A DNA stretch of 64,000 bases from Magnetococcales bacterium WMHbin3 (GTDB taxonomy: Bacteria > Pseudomonadota > Magnetococcia > Magnetococcales > Magnetaquicoccaceae). The notes beneath the pieces were generated by a model. That model saw only the letters and a list, made by a program, of their open reading frames with translations, ran no database searches and was not told where the DNA came from. Position numbers and translations under genes: made by a program. Location of the stretch: NCBI GenBank assembly GCA_002753185.1, contig PDZX01000014.1:1-64000 (forward strand). Reading direction: 5' to 3'. This document shows positions 1-8,171 of the stretch, piece after piece (position 1 is the first letter of the stretch; each line of letters starts with the position of its first letter).

Positions 1-108
1 CCCCAAGAATTTTGGTCAACAAACTGTTCTTGCTTTAAATTTTTACACTTTGACATCGCCAGGAACATCCGTGCGTTCTTGGCGTGTGAAAATTTGTTAA
101 ACATCATG

Positions 109-162
109 ATGGCTAGCGGAAACAGTGAAGTTTTACACTGTTGTCGCTAGCCATTTTTTTTT
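109..162 (+). terminator. Rho-independent terminator or attenuator upstream of the mamD-like gene
   Basis: A long hairpin is visible: arms 109-127 and 136-154 pair almost perfectly (outer arm atggctagcg with cgctagccat, inner arm aacagtg with cactgtt), with an 8-base loop and a run of T residues at 154-162. This is the layout of an intrinsic terminator reading rightwards. It ends about 50 bases before the mamD-like start, so it either closes an upstream operon outside the window or attenuates read-through into the magnetosome cluster. I see no convincing promoter between it and position 215. Confidence 0.8.
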
Positions 163-214
163 GTTGCTTGGATTGGTGTCGCCAATTGAACTTACACACA
201 CAAAGGAGACTGTC

Positions 215-985
215 ATGGCTGCGGAGACGATGATGTTCAAATTGAGTGGAGCCACTCAGGCCGCTCAGGTACCCATGCTGGCGGGAAAATCGTTTACGGT
301 GGGCAGCACGGTTGCCACCGGGGACGGCATGGCCAACTGGCTCTTCCTCCACCCCCTGGGCGGAGCGGGCGGGGCTGGCAAGGGCATGGTGGCCCTCAAA
401 CTGGAAGGGGCCAGACAGGCCGGACAACTCTCCACCCTGGTCGGACAGACCGTGACCGTGGGCAAATCGCCGGTCGGGACCACCGCCGCCGCCAAGTGGC
501 TGGTCCTCCATCCCGGCTCCGGGGGCATGGCCGCCAAGGGGATCGGCAGCAGCGTCGCCATGCAGCAAATGGGTTTCCATGCCACGGAAATCGAAGGCGC
601 CGCAGCACAGAAAGGTGCCGCCGGAGCCGCCGCCAAGGGGGCCACTGCCGGAGCCGCCGCCAAGGGAGCCGCTGCGGGAACCGCCGTCAAGGGTGGCGCG
701 GGCAAAGCGGGGGCGGTGGTCGCCAAGGGCGCTGCCGGCGGCAAGGGCGCGCTGGCCGCTGGTCCGACCATGGCCGTGGGCGCCAAGTCGGCGGTCGGCG
801 CCAAGAGCCTCGCCACCGGAGGAACCATCTGGACCGGATCTGGAACCAGCCTGGGACTCGGCCTGGGCCTGGGCGCCTGGGGACCCATCCTCCTCGTCGG
901 CGCGGTTGCCGCCGTTGGCGTCGGCATCTACAGCTATATGAAACGTCCCCTCGAGGAGACCGAACTGGAAGAGGCCATCAGCTGA
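215..985 (+). CDS. mamD: MamD-like magnetosome protein with Mms6-like C-terminus
   Basis: This 256-residue protein is predicted to act at the magnetosome membrane in control of magnetite crystal size and shape. The N-terminal half has two related segments of about 45 residues (about 7-50 and 64-107), each of the type LxGAxQAxQ...LxGxxxTVG...WLxLHP, as in MamD/Mms7. A central Ala/Gly/Lys-rich stretch (about 125-190) follows. The C-terminus has the hallmark of Mms6 and its relatives: GGTIWTG, a Leu-Gly repeat (LGLGLGLGAWGP), a membrane segment and an acidic tail (EETELEEA) that could bind iron. The ATG at 215 is preceded by AAAGGAG, which decides the start over an upstream in-frame ATG at 125 lying inside the terminator hairpin. 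Whether it should be called MamD or a MamD-Mms6 hybrid is uncertain; membership of this family is not. Confidence 0.85.
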   Translation: MAAETMMFKLSGATQAAQVPMLAGKSFTVGSTVATGDGMANWLFLHPLGGAGGAGKGMVALKLEGARQAGQLSTLVGQTVTVGKSPVGTTAAAKWLVLHPGSGGMAAKGIGSSVAMQQMGFHATEIEGAAAQKGAAGAAAKGATAGAAAKGAAAGTAVKGGAGKAGAVVAKGAAGGKGALAAGPTMAVGAKSAVGAKSLATGGTIWTGSGTSLGLGLGLGAWGPILLVGAVAAVGVGIYSYMKRPLEETELEEAIS

Positions 986-1025
986 TCGCCCGAATGCATA
1001 CGCATTCTCGCGGGGGAACAGGATC

Positions 1026-1340
1026 ATGAAAAGCAGAATCATGGCGGCGCTCGGCTATATGGGAGTCTTGTGCCTGGTACCGCTGATACTCAATCAGGGT
1101 GATCGGTTCGTCGATTTTCATGCCAGGCAGGGGTTGGTCCTGTGGGTGTGGAGCGTCCTGGCGCTCTTTTGCATGCATCTGCCGGGCGTTGGTCCCTACC
1201 TGTTCAGCACCAGTGTCGTAGGCGTGACCTTCCTGAGCCTCTGCGGATTGCTCGCCGTCCTCCTTGGACGCTCCTGGGAGATCCCCCTGATCGCCAAGGT
1301 GGCCGGCGTGACCGATCCCGACTCGAGGGAGACGGCATGA
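1026..1340 (+). CDS. MamF/MmsF-like magnetosome membrane protein (first copy)
   Basis: This 104-residue DUF4870-type protein has about three hydrophobic segments and the family core: a start resembling LGYMGVLCLVPL, then FHARQGL, and a C-terminal LGRSWEIPLI. MamF and MmsF are magnetosome membrane proteins that influence magnetite crystal size and morphology. It lies 40 bases after the mamD-like gene, and its stop overlaps the mamH start as ATGA (1337-1340), which suggests translational coupling. A second member of the same family is at 7792-8112. I cannot say which copy corresponds to MmsF and which to MamF. Confidence 0.85.
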   Translation: MKSRIMAALGYMGVLCLVPLILNQGDRFVDFHARQGLVLWVWSVLALFCMHLPGVGPYLFSTSVVGVTFLSLCGLLAVLLGRSWEIPLIAKVAGVTDPDSRETA

Positions 1341-2683
1341 ACGCTGCCTCCGCCGACATGCCTCCCCGCCCGGCCAACGCGCCGGACGGGGATCTTCAGG
1401 CCCACCACCGGAACGCGCTTTATCTGGTAGTGGCCATGGCCATGATCTTTTTGACCATGGTGCTGGCCCTCCAGCCCCTCTACCTCAGCCAGGTCCTCGG
1501 CCTGGCCAGGGACAACGCCGGATTCGTCAACGCCAATATTCAGGTCATCACCGAACTGGTGGATCTTCTCCTGGTCGGTTATCTCGGATACGTCTCGGAT
1601 CGCATCGGTCGCATTCCACTGATGGTCTACGGCTTTCTTCTGGCCGGCTTCACGGCCTTGCTCGCCCCCTTCGACCGCGAAATCGCCGCCATGCTCGGCC
1701 TGAATACCCTGGCGATCTTCTATGTCCTCCGGGTGTTGATGTCCCTGGGCGGTACCCTCGTCTGGCCTCAGGTCGCCACCCTGAGCGGCGACTACACCCT
1801 GGAACCCAGCGAACGTCCCAGACAGTTGGCCAACGTCGGCTTCATGATGGCCTTTGGCGTCACCCTGGTCTATGCCATTATCATGCAACTCCCGGAACAG
1901 GTCGGCCTGACCGTCACCATGTGGCTGGCTGGATTCATCGCCCTCGCGGGGGCATGGATGGCAAAACGGTTCCTCGTCGAGATCAATCCCCCGCGCAAGG
2001 AGATCCGCTTTCCCTTCCAGCAGGTCTGGAATCTGGTCAAAAGCGAACAGCACCTCAGACTCAGTTTTCTCGCCGCCTTCACCTCGCGCAACGACATGGT
2101 GATCGTCGGGCTGTTCCTGATGACCTGGTTCGTCTATTTCGCCGATCTGATCCAGGGCACCTCCCATGCGCGAGCCGCGTCCCGCGCCGGCATCGTGATC
2201 GGTCTGCTTGGCGTGGTGGTCCTGATTTCCCTGCCGATCTGGGGTCGGATCACGATCCGTCTGGGCCGGGTGGCCGCCATCGCCATCGGGCTGTTGCTGT
2301 CCGGCTTCGGCTTCGTTGCCATGGGGTTGATCCTCAATCCCTTTTCCTGGTGGATCCTCCTGCCGATCCTCATCATCGGCTTCGGCCAAGCCGGTTGCAT
2401 CCTGGTGCCCCAGACCCTGGCCATGGATCACGCCCCGGAGGAGATTCGCGGGTCGGTCCTCGGGGTGTTCAATACCGTCGGCTGCTTCGGGGTCATCTTT
2501 TTCTTGCAGGTCGGCGGCATCCTGTTCGACTGGTTCGGTCCCACCTCGCCGTTCGTCTTCACCGGGATCGTCAATCTCCTGTTGTTCCTCTACGCCCTGG
2601 TCGTGATGCGCACCGCCAGCGAAGAGGATGTTTCCCGTGAGAATTTTTCTTCCATGCAACCTGATTTCAGAGGGAAAGGCTGA
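1337..2683 (+). CDS. mamH: MamH, major facilitator superfamily transporter
   Basis: This 448-residue protein has about twelve hydrophobic segments and an MFS loop motif of the GxxSDRxGR type (GYVSDRIGR) between helices 2 and 3. MamH heads the mamAB operon in known magnetotactic bacteria and is thought to help import iron into the magnetosome. The ATG at 1337 overlaps the stop of the preceding MamF-like gene by 4 bases, and mamI follows after 2 bases. The length and position fit MamH rather than MamZ, because no ferric-reductase-like extension is present. The transported substrate is inferred from the family. Confidence 0.9.
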   Translation: MNAASADMPPRPANAPDGDLQAHHRNALYLVVAMAMIFLTMVLALQPLYLSQVLGLARDNAGFVNANIQVITELVDLLLVGYLGYVSDRIGRIPLMVYGFLLAGFTALLAPFDREIAAMLGLNTLAIFYVLRVLMSLGGTLVWPQVATLSGDYTLEPSERPRQLANVGFMMAFGVTLVYAIIMQLPEQVGLTVTMWLAGFIALAGAWMAKRFLVEINPPRKEIRFPFQQVWNLVKSEQHLRLSFLAAFTSRNDMVIVGLFLMTWFVYFADLIQGTSHARAASRAGIVIGLLGVVVLISLPIWGRITIRLGRVAAIAIGLLLSGFGFVAMGLILNPFSWWILLPILIIGFGQAGCILVPQTLAMDHAPEEIRGSVLGVFNTVGCFGVIFFLQVGGILFDWFGPTSPFVFTGIVNLLLFLYALVVMRTASEEDVSRENFSSMQPDFRGKG

Positions 2684-2685
2684 TT

Positions 2686-2910
2686 ATGCCCATCATCGTG
2701 TTCGGTCTCATTGCAATGGCGTTGGGAATCTGGGGCCTCTCCACCTGGTGGTGGTCCTTCGTCGAACTGCTGCGGGGTTTGATTCCGTTCCTGGCGATTT
2801 TGCTCGGTCTGGTGGCCCTCGGGGCCGGAGTGACGAAAATGCGCCATACTGTCCCATCGGAACCAACCGACTCGGAACTGACGGAAGATGGCTCCCAACC
2901 GAAAGAGTGA
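2686..2910 (+). CDS. mamI: MamI, small magnetosome membrane protein
   Basis: This 74-residue protein has two hydrophobic helices (about 4-22 and 33-50) joined by a short loop containing STWWWSF, a signature of MamI, followed by a charged tail. MamI is one of the few proteins needed to form magnetosome membrane invaginations and it promotes magnetite nucleation. It sits between mamH and mamE as in characterised clusters, and it is preceded by an AGGGAAAGG ribosome binding region. Confidence 0.92.
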   Translation: MPIIVFGLIAMALGIWGLSTWWWSFVELLRGLIPFLAILLGLVALGAGVTKMRHTVPSEPTDSELTEDGSQPKE

Positions 2911-2916
2911 ACCACC

Positions 2917-4863
2917 ATGTTCTCAGACAAGAATGCAAGGTGCGGATTGGAATACCGAAAGTACCTGATCATCGTCGGGGTGCTCGGCATCATTGGTCTG
3001 GCCGGCAGTTACTGGTATCTCAACTACTTCCTGGACGAGATCGGCATCGACTCCGAGAAGGTGTTGAAGAGCACCAGGAATCTGGGGCAAAAAGGGATCC
3101 GCGCCATTGCCGAGATCCCCGGAACCCCGGTTCAGAGCATGCCCAGCGCCAATGTCCAGACGCCGACACTCGCCCAGCCCGCCAACTTCTGGGGCACTCC
3201 CGCCGCGCCAGTCGCTCCGACGGACCAGGAGTCCTTTTCCGTGGTGGTGCAGTCCATTATGCCCAGCGTAGTGAGCGTCAACACCGAAAACAGGGGCATC
3301 TCCCGTACCCTTGCCCCTGCCGATCCCTCACCAACGCCAGCGACCGCGCCCCAGCAACCGCAACAGGATGGCGGACTCCGCTTCATGACCCCTTTTTCGG
3401 GCGTGGCCATGGAGAGCATCGGTTCCGGGCTTATCGTGTCGGCTGACGGTTACATCATCAGCAACTATCATGTGGTGGAGAACTCCCGCAACATCTATGT
3501 CACCGTCTTCGGCCCCATGGGCAACCGGCGTTTTCCCGCCGAGGTGGTGCGCCTCGATCCTTCCCGCGATCTGGTGCTGCTCAAGGTCAGCGTGCCGGTT
3601 CCTCTGCAACCCGCGCCCCTGGGCAACAGCGACCTGGTACGGGTCGGCGATCCGGTGATCACCGTCGGATGTCCCTTCGGTCTGGATCAGACCGTGAGCA
3701 AGGGGATCATCTCCGGCGCCCGCAAGGCGGTCACCATCGAGGGTGTGGTGCATAAGGATCTGATTCAGACGGATGCCGCCATCAATCAGGGCAATTCCGG
3801 CGGGCCGCTCGTTTCCAGTCGTGGGTATGTGGTGGGGATCAACACCGCGATCTACTCCCCGACACAGGCCTTTTCCGGGGTGGGTTTCTCCGTGCCGGTC
3901 AACAGCGTGCGCGAGTTCATCAACGAGCAGATCGCCATTCCCGAGGTGACCCCGGCCATGGCCGTCTCCCGGATGGGTCAGGGGCAGCAGGTGGCGGCCA
4001 AGGCGATTCCGGCCATTCCGCTCAACGCCGTGGCCCCGCATGGGGATCGTGGGCCATGCGAGAATTGCCATGCGATCCTGGGCAGCGGGCAGGTGGCGCG
4101 TCAACCGGCCTTCCAGGGGGGCGCGACCGGGATCAACGTCGCCCTGCCGCAGGCCGCTCCTTCGACGGAGCAGACTCCGGTCAACGCGACCCCGGCTGGC
4201 TTCGAGTCGGTGATCGGCGCCCGGTTTCAACCTTTGGATGACATGCTGCGGCAACGGTTCGCGCCACTGGCGCCGAACGGCGTCTTTGTGCAGAGCGTGC
4301 AGACCGACTCGCCGGCGGCCGCAGGTGGCCTGGTGGCGGGGGATATCATCTTCAAGCTGGATGGTCGTTGGGTCAATACCCCGGATGATCTGAAAACCCG
4401 GCTGCAGTCCTATGCCGTCGGGGACAAGGCGCGGCTTTCCATATCTCGCAAGCGGACGAGGATGGATCTGGCCGTGGTCATTTCGGTCCCGCCGGTGACT
4501 GCTTTGCAGCCGGCAGCCCCGGTTGCAGCACCCCAGACGCCCGTTGCCGCCAGGCAGGTCAAACCCGCAGTCCCCACGGAGTTCGAGTGGCTTGGCATGG
4601 AGTTGTTGCCGATCGATGAAAAGATGATCAAGAAAAACGCTGCATTGAAGGAGAAGAAGGGCGCCGTGGTGCAGGAGATCGATCCGGGTTTGGAGGCGGA
4701 TCTGGCTGGCATGCGTTCCAATGACATCGTGCTGTCCATCAATGGACAGGCAGTGGCTACCAATGCGGCCCTGGACAAGGCCATCCAAGCGTCCACGACG
4801 GCAAGCGCCATATTGTTGGACGTGGCGCGTGACAATAAAAGAATGTTTGTAAAATTGAGATGA
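2917..4863 (+). CDS. mamE: MamE, HtrA-type serine protease with one magnetochrome motif and two PDZ domains
   Basis: This 648-residue protein controls the switch from small to mature magnetite crystals and the sorting of magnetosome proteins. Visible in order are an N-terminal membrane anchor (about 17-37), a trypsin-like domain (about 105-340) with an intact triad H185 (NYHVV), D218 (SRDLVLLK) and S294 (QGNSGGPL), a heme c magnetochrome motif CENCH at 381-385, and two PDZ domains (about 430-523 and 557-648). Only one CxxCH is present, whereas characterised MamE proteins have two. The protease triad is intact, so it should be catalytically active. It follows mamI by 6 bases. Confidence 0.93.
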   Translation: MFSDKNARCGLEYRKYLIIVGVLGIIGLAGSYWYLNYFLDEIGIDSEKVLKSTRNLGQKGIRAIAEIPGTPVQSMPSANVQTPTLAQPANFWGTPAAPVAPTDQESFSVVVQSIMPSVVSVNTENRGISRTLAPADPSPTPATAPQQPQQDGGLRFMTPFSGVAMESIGSGLIVSADGYIISNYHVVENSRNIYVTVFGPMGNRRFPAEVVRLDPSRDLVLLKVSVPVPLQPAPLGNSDLVRVGDPVITVGCPFGLDQTVSKGIISGARKAVTIEGVVHKDLIQTDAAINQGNSGGPLVSSRGYVVGINTAIYSPTQAFSGVGFSVPVNSVREFINEQIAIPEVTPAMAVSRMGQGQQVAAKAIPAIPLNAVAPHGDRGPCENCHAILGSGQVARQPAFQGGATGINVALPQAAPSTEQTPVNATPAGFESVIGARFQPLDDMLRQRFAPLAPNGVFVQSVQTDSPAAAGGLVAGDIIFKLDGRWVNTPDDLKTRLQSYAVGDKARLSISRKRTRMDLAVVISVPPVTALQPAAPVAAPQTPVAARQVKPAVPTEFEWLGMELLPIDEKMIKKNAALKEKKGAVVQEIDPGLEADLAGMRSNDIVLSINGQAVATNAALDKAIQASTTASAILLDVARDNKRMFVKLR

Positions 4864-4912
4864 AGCGGCGTCATTATTGGCCCTATAATTCCGGTGGAGA
4901 GGAGAACTGATT

Positions 4913-6646
4913 ATGGACCAGAACAAAAAGGGTCCCGATGGGACGAAAAACGAGTCGAAGCCGGGTGGTCCGGAGCAGGTTGAAAAGGGTGGCGGACTGG
5001 CCGATGATCTTGATGCTGTTTTACAAAAACAGCTCAATGACAAACTGAAGGCTGGCACTGCCAACGGCAAGACCTCCCATGACGCGGCCATGGACAAAAA
5101 GGCTGACGACAAGAAGGCCAATGACAAGAAGGCGGAGGAGAAAAAAGCCGACGACAAGAAGGAAGCAATGCCCGCCCCGCTCGTGCCGCCAAAGGCAGAC
5201 GAGAAAAAGGCGGAAGCGCCCGCCCCGCTCGTGCCGCCAAAGGCAGACGAGAAAAAGGCGGAAGCGCCCGCCCCGCTCGTGCCGCCAAAGGCAGACGAGA
5301 AAAAGGGCGTGCCTCCCGTGAGCGCTTTGCCAGCTTTCACCATGCCTCCCAAGCCGGAAGAAAAGAAGGCAGAAGCCCCGGTCATGCCGGCCTTCTCCAT
5401 GCCGCCTCCCAAGCCGGAAGAAAAGAAGACAGGTGCTCCGGCCATGCCGGCCTTCTCCATGCCGCCTCCCAAGTTGGACGACAAAAAGGCTGAAGCCCCG
5501 GCCATGCCGGCCTTCTCCATGCCGCCTCCCAAGTTGGAAGATAAAAAGGCAGAGGCCCCAGCCATTCCGGCGTTCACCATGTCTCCCAAGATTGAGGAGA
5601 TACCTGCCCCAGTGCTTGTCGCCACTTCACCACTTCCCTTGGAGGCGCCAGAGCAACCTCTGCCGCCATTGAGTTTGGCCGCCGAACCCGCAACGCCCAA
5701 GAAGGATGAGCCACCCGCATCCCAGCCTGCTTCCTCGACTGAGGATGACGCCGAGCCGTTGCCGACGCCCGGCAAGGATGCCTTCGTGGCGGCGGCGGAA
5801 AAGGAGCGGGTGTTGAAGCTGATTCGCGATGCTGCCACCAAGCGCATGGAAGAGACGCCGGATCCTCGCGCCATGAAGGTGGATGCCGCAGAAAAGACGG
5901 AATCCGCCCCGGCGCCTGTGGAAGAACAGGGCGCGGAATCCGCGTCTGGATCCACCTTTGCGGTTACCGAGGATGTGGTCGTCACCACGCCGGTCACCCA
6001 GGAAGCCAATGAGTCCGCTCCCTCGCCGGAGGATGATCTGAAACCTTTTGGTCACCTGATTCCGCCAGCCCCCCGCATTCCGATTTCATCCATGCATCAC
6101 AAAGCCGAAATGCCTTCACCGAGTCAGACGCGTCTCAACGAGGCTTTCGTGCGTCAATTGAAGGGTGCCCCGCCGGTGTCGGCACCCGCGCCAAAGGCGG
6201 CTGCCGCCGTGGAAGCCGAAGCGGCCCAGTCGGCCAAGCCGAATGCGGTCAAACGTGTCGCCTCCAGACGCAGGGTGGCCGAGGACGGCTCCATTGAGAT
6301 ACCGGTCGAGTCCCTGGGGGCCGGTTTGTACAATGCCTTAGGCGATATGGTGGGCGGCGTGGTGCATGCCTCCCGGAAGATCTCCGACAAGGTAGGAGGT
6401 GGGAGCGCGCAAGAGTCACCCCCGGCGGAAAGCGGACCGAGCAACACCGGCACGGATCGCGCTGCCAAAAAGGTAGCCAAGGGGGTGCATGGGGTGTTCG
6501 GTGGAGCATCCGAGATCGTCAAGGGTGGCGGCAACATCGTGATTGGTGCCGTGGGGATCGTCACCATGCCGGTATTCGGCGCGGTGGGGTCGGTGGTCCG
6601 GGCCTTCATGCCGGAAAAAAAGAACCCGGCGGAAAAGTCGCAATGA
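4913..6646 (+). CDS. Repeat-rich Lys/Pro/Ala protein, MamJ-like by position
   Basis: This 577-residue low-complexity protein lies between mamE and mamK, the place held by mamJ in Magnetospirillum. Residues about 58-85 are rich in Lys and Asp. Three 16-residue repeats around VPPKADEKKAEAP and several 20-residue repeats around MPAFSMPPPKxEEKK follow, then an acidic/Pro-rich region. The C-terminal domain (about 445-570) is Gly-rich with amphipathic segments (GLYNALGDMVGGVVHASRK and later GVHGVFGGASEIVKGGGN) plus a hydrophobic stretch. MamJ is an acidic repeat protein that tethers magnetosomes to MamK. Sequence conservation in this class is low, so the functional match is inferred from position, repeats and the Gly-rich C-terminus. 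A GAGAGGAG ribosome binding site precedes the ATG. Confidence 0.6.
   Translation: MDQNKKGPDGTKNESKPGGPEQVEKGGGLADDLDAVLQKQLNDKLKAGTANGKTSHDAAMDKKADDKKANDKKAEEKKADDKKEAMPAPLVPPKADEKKAEAPAPLVPPKADEKKAEAPAPLVPPKADEKKGVPPVSALPAFTMPPKPEEKKAEAPVMPAFSMPPPKPEEKKTGAPAMPAFSMPPPKLDDKKAEAPAMPAFSMPPPKLEDKKAEAPAIPAFTMSPKIEEIPAPVLVATSPLPLEAPEQPLPPLSLAAEPATPKKDEPPASQPASSTEDDAEPLPTPGKDAFVAAAEKERVLKLIRDAATKRMEETPDPRAMKVDAAEKTESAPAPVEEQGAESASGSTFAVTEDVVVTTPVTQEANESAPSPEDDLKPFGHLIPPAPRIPISSMHHKAEMPSPSQTRLNEAFVRQLKGAPPVSAPAPKAAAAVEAEAAQSAKPNAVKRVASRRRVAEDGSIEIPVESLGAGLYNALGDMVGGVVHASRKISDKVGGGSAQESPPAESGPSNTGTDRAAKKVAKGVHGVFGGASEIVKGGGNIVIGAVGIVTMPVFGAVGSVVRAFMPEKKNPAEKSQ
5171..5310 (+). repeat. Three 48-base tandem repeats inside the mamJ-like gene
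   Basis: Near-identical 48-base units begin at 5171, 5219 and 5267 (each starting cccgccccgctcgtgccgcc) and encode 16 residues rich in Pro, Lys, Asp and Ala. The near-perfect nucleotide identity points to recent duplication, so copy number may vary between strains. Confidence 0.95.
5327..5590 (+). repeat. 60-base tandem repeats inside the mamJ-like gene
   Basis: Three full 60-base units start at 5384, 5444 and 5504, flanked by a diverged 57-base unit (5327) and a partial one (5564). Each encodes about 20 residues of the form MPAFSMPPPK followed by an EEKK or DDKK segment and an APA step. The units preserve the reading frame, so they lengthen the protein in fixed steps. Confidence 0.92.
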
Positions 6647-6699
6647 CCGACACCGCGTAACCTTTTCCATAGACATTCAAGACTGGGGAGTTGGTTGAC

Positions 6700-7746
6700 A
6701 TGAAGACATCCGGACAAAAGGGAAATCCCTTGCTGTTGGGTATCGATCTCGGGACATCCCGCACCATGGTGTTGTCGAACCGGGGGACCAGGGACATGGT
6801 GCGATCCGTGGTCGGCTATCCGCGAGACATCATCGGGGTCAAGCTGCTGCATGACTCCCACATGATCGGGGAGGATGCCCTGAAACGCGCTTCCTATCTG
6901 CACATTCACTATCCCCTCGAGGACGGGGTGCTCAAGGAAGCCAACGATCAGGCGGCCGAGGCGGCCAAGCTGTTGATCAAGCATGCCATCAGTCTGGCCA
7001 ATCCCCAGCCGGGGGATCCGATTTATGGGGTTCTGGGTGTGCCGGCGCGAGCCTCCATGTTCAACAAGAACCAGCTCCTCAAAATTACCCAGGAGCTGCT
7101 CGATCTTTCCATGGTCGTCTCCGAACCGTTCATGGCGGCCTATGAGATCGATCAACTGAACAACGCCATCATCATCGACATCGGCGCCGGGACCACGGAT
7201 ATCTGCGCCATGAAGGGGATCATCCCCAGTGGCGAGGATCAGGTCACCGTCCTGAAGGCAGGCAATTACATCGACCTGGTGTTGGAGAATCTCATTCGCG
7301 AGACCCACCCCGAAGTGCAGATGACCCTCAATCTGGCACGCAAGATCAAGGAACAGCATGGCTTTGTCGGCGAACCCAAGGAGGAGGTGGTCGTCAATCT
7401 GCGCAAGAACGGCAAGCCGGTGACCTGCAATCTCACTCGCGAGGTGCGCACCGCCTGCGAGACCATCGTGACCGAAATCGTGGAGCAGTTGCAAAACCTG
7501 ATCATGGTCTTCGATCCGGAGGACCAGGAAGAAGTGCTGCGCAACATTTATCTCACCGGTGGGGGGTGCCGCATCCGCGGGCTGGCGGATCTGATCGCCT
7601 CCCATCTCAAGGAGTACGGCCAGGTGGTGGTGCGGCAGGTTCCGGATCCCGATTACTGCGGAGGCTCTGGAGCGCTGAAGCTGGCCATGGAACTGCCGCC
7701 CCAGTACTGGGAGCAGGTTGGCCATGTCTACAGATCGTCCAAGTGA
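6700..7746 (+). CDS. mamK: MamK, actin-like filament protein
   Basis: This 348-residue actin-like ATPase polymerises into the cytoskeletal filament that aligns magnetosomes. It shows the actin-fold motifs: phosphate 1 (GIDLGTSRT near the N-terminus), phosphate 2 (IIDIGAGTTDIC, about 165) and the adenosine motif (LTGGGCRIRGL, about 285). I choose the ATG at 6700 because GGGGAG at 6685-6690 lies 9 bases upstream; an in-frame TTG at 6691 is possible but abuts that site. It follows the mamJ-like gene by 53 bases and precedes mamF and mamL. Confidence 0.95.
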   Translation: MKTSGQKGNPLLLGIDLGTSRTMVLSNRGTRDMVRSVVGYPRDIIGVKLLHDSHMIGEDALKRASYLHIHYPLEDGVLKEANDQAAEAAKLLIKHAISLANPQPGDPIYGVLGVPARASMFNKNQLLKITQELLDLSMVVSEPFMAAYEIDQLNNAIIIDIGAGTTDICAMKGIIPSGEDQVTVLKAGNYIDLVLENLIRETHPEVQMTLNLARKIKEQHGFVGEPKEEVVVNLRKNGKPVTCNLTREVRTACETIVTEIVEQLQNLIMVFDPEDQEEVLRNIYLTGGGCRIRGLADLIASHLKEYGQVVVRQVPDPDYCGGSGALKLAMELPPQYWEQVGHVYRSSK

Positions 7747-7791
7747 CGAATTGGTTACTATCGTATTTTCAACCTTTCGAGGAGCAAGCAA

Positions 7792-8112
7792 ATGTCGACT
7801 ACCGTGCAGATGCCCGCAGGCGTGGGCAACAAGGTGCTGGCGGGTCTGAGTTACCTGGGGATCCTGTGTCTGGTGCCTCTGGTGCTCAATCGGGATAATA
7901 ACTATGTGCGTTTTCATGCCCGTCAGGGGGTGATCCTGTGGATGTGGGAGGTGCTGGCGATCTACAGCCTGGTGCTGCCGGGTCTGGGACGGATCTTCTT
8001 CGGGATTTCCGGGTTGTTGTGCCTGGCCTTCTCGGTGATCGGCCTTGTTTCGGTCTATCTGGGCAGGGCGTGGAAACTCCCCCTGATCGGAGACTGGGCG
8101 GAATCCATCTGA
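7792..8112 (+). CDS. mamF: MamF-like magnetosome membrane protein (second copy)
   Basis: This 106-residue DUF4870-type protein shares GLSYLGILCLVPLVLN, FHARQGVILW and a terminal LGRAWKLPLIGDW with the copy at 1026-1340. It has about three membrane segments. The position between mamK and mamL suggests it belongs to the mamAB operon. A GAGGAG ribosome binding site lies at about 7779-7784. Family members control crystal size and maturation at the magnetosome membrane. The exact MamF versus MmsF label is uncertain. Confidence 0.85.
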   Translation: MSTTVQMPAGVGNKVLAGLSYLGILCLVPLVLNRDNNYVRFHARQGVILWMWEVLAIYSLVLPGLGRIFFGISGLLCLAFSVIGLVSVYLGRAWKLPLIGDWAESI

Positions 8113-8171
8113 GGGAAGGATAGGGCGTCGTGACCGGCATGGATCGCAGTGCGGGAGTGGGGGTCTGACCA

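Noticed and set aside
50-78. TTGACA at 50-55 as a promoter for the magnetosome cluster
   Set aside because: No -10-like sequence stands at the right distance, and transcription from it would meet the terminator at 109-162.
3328-6009. Long antisense open frame across mamE and the mamJ-like gene
   Set aside because: It mirrors GC-rich repeat codons of the + strand genes, has low-complexity Ser/Gly/Ala sequence, and has no ribosome binding site or domain.
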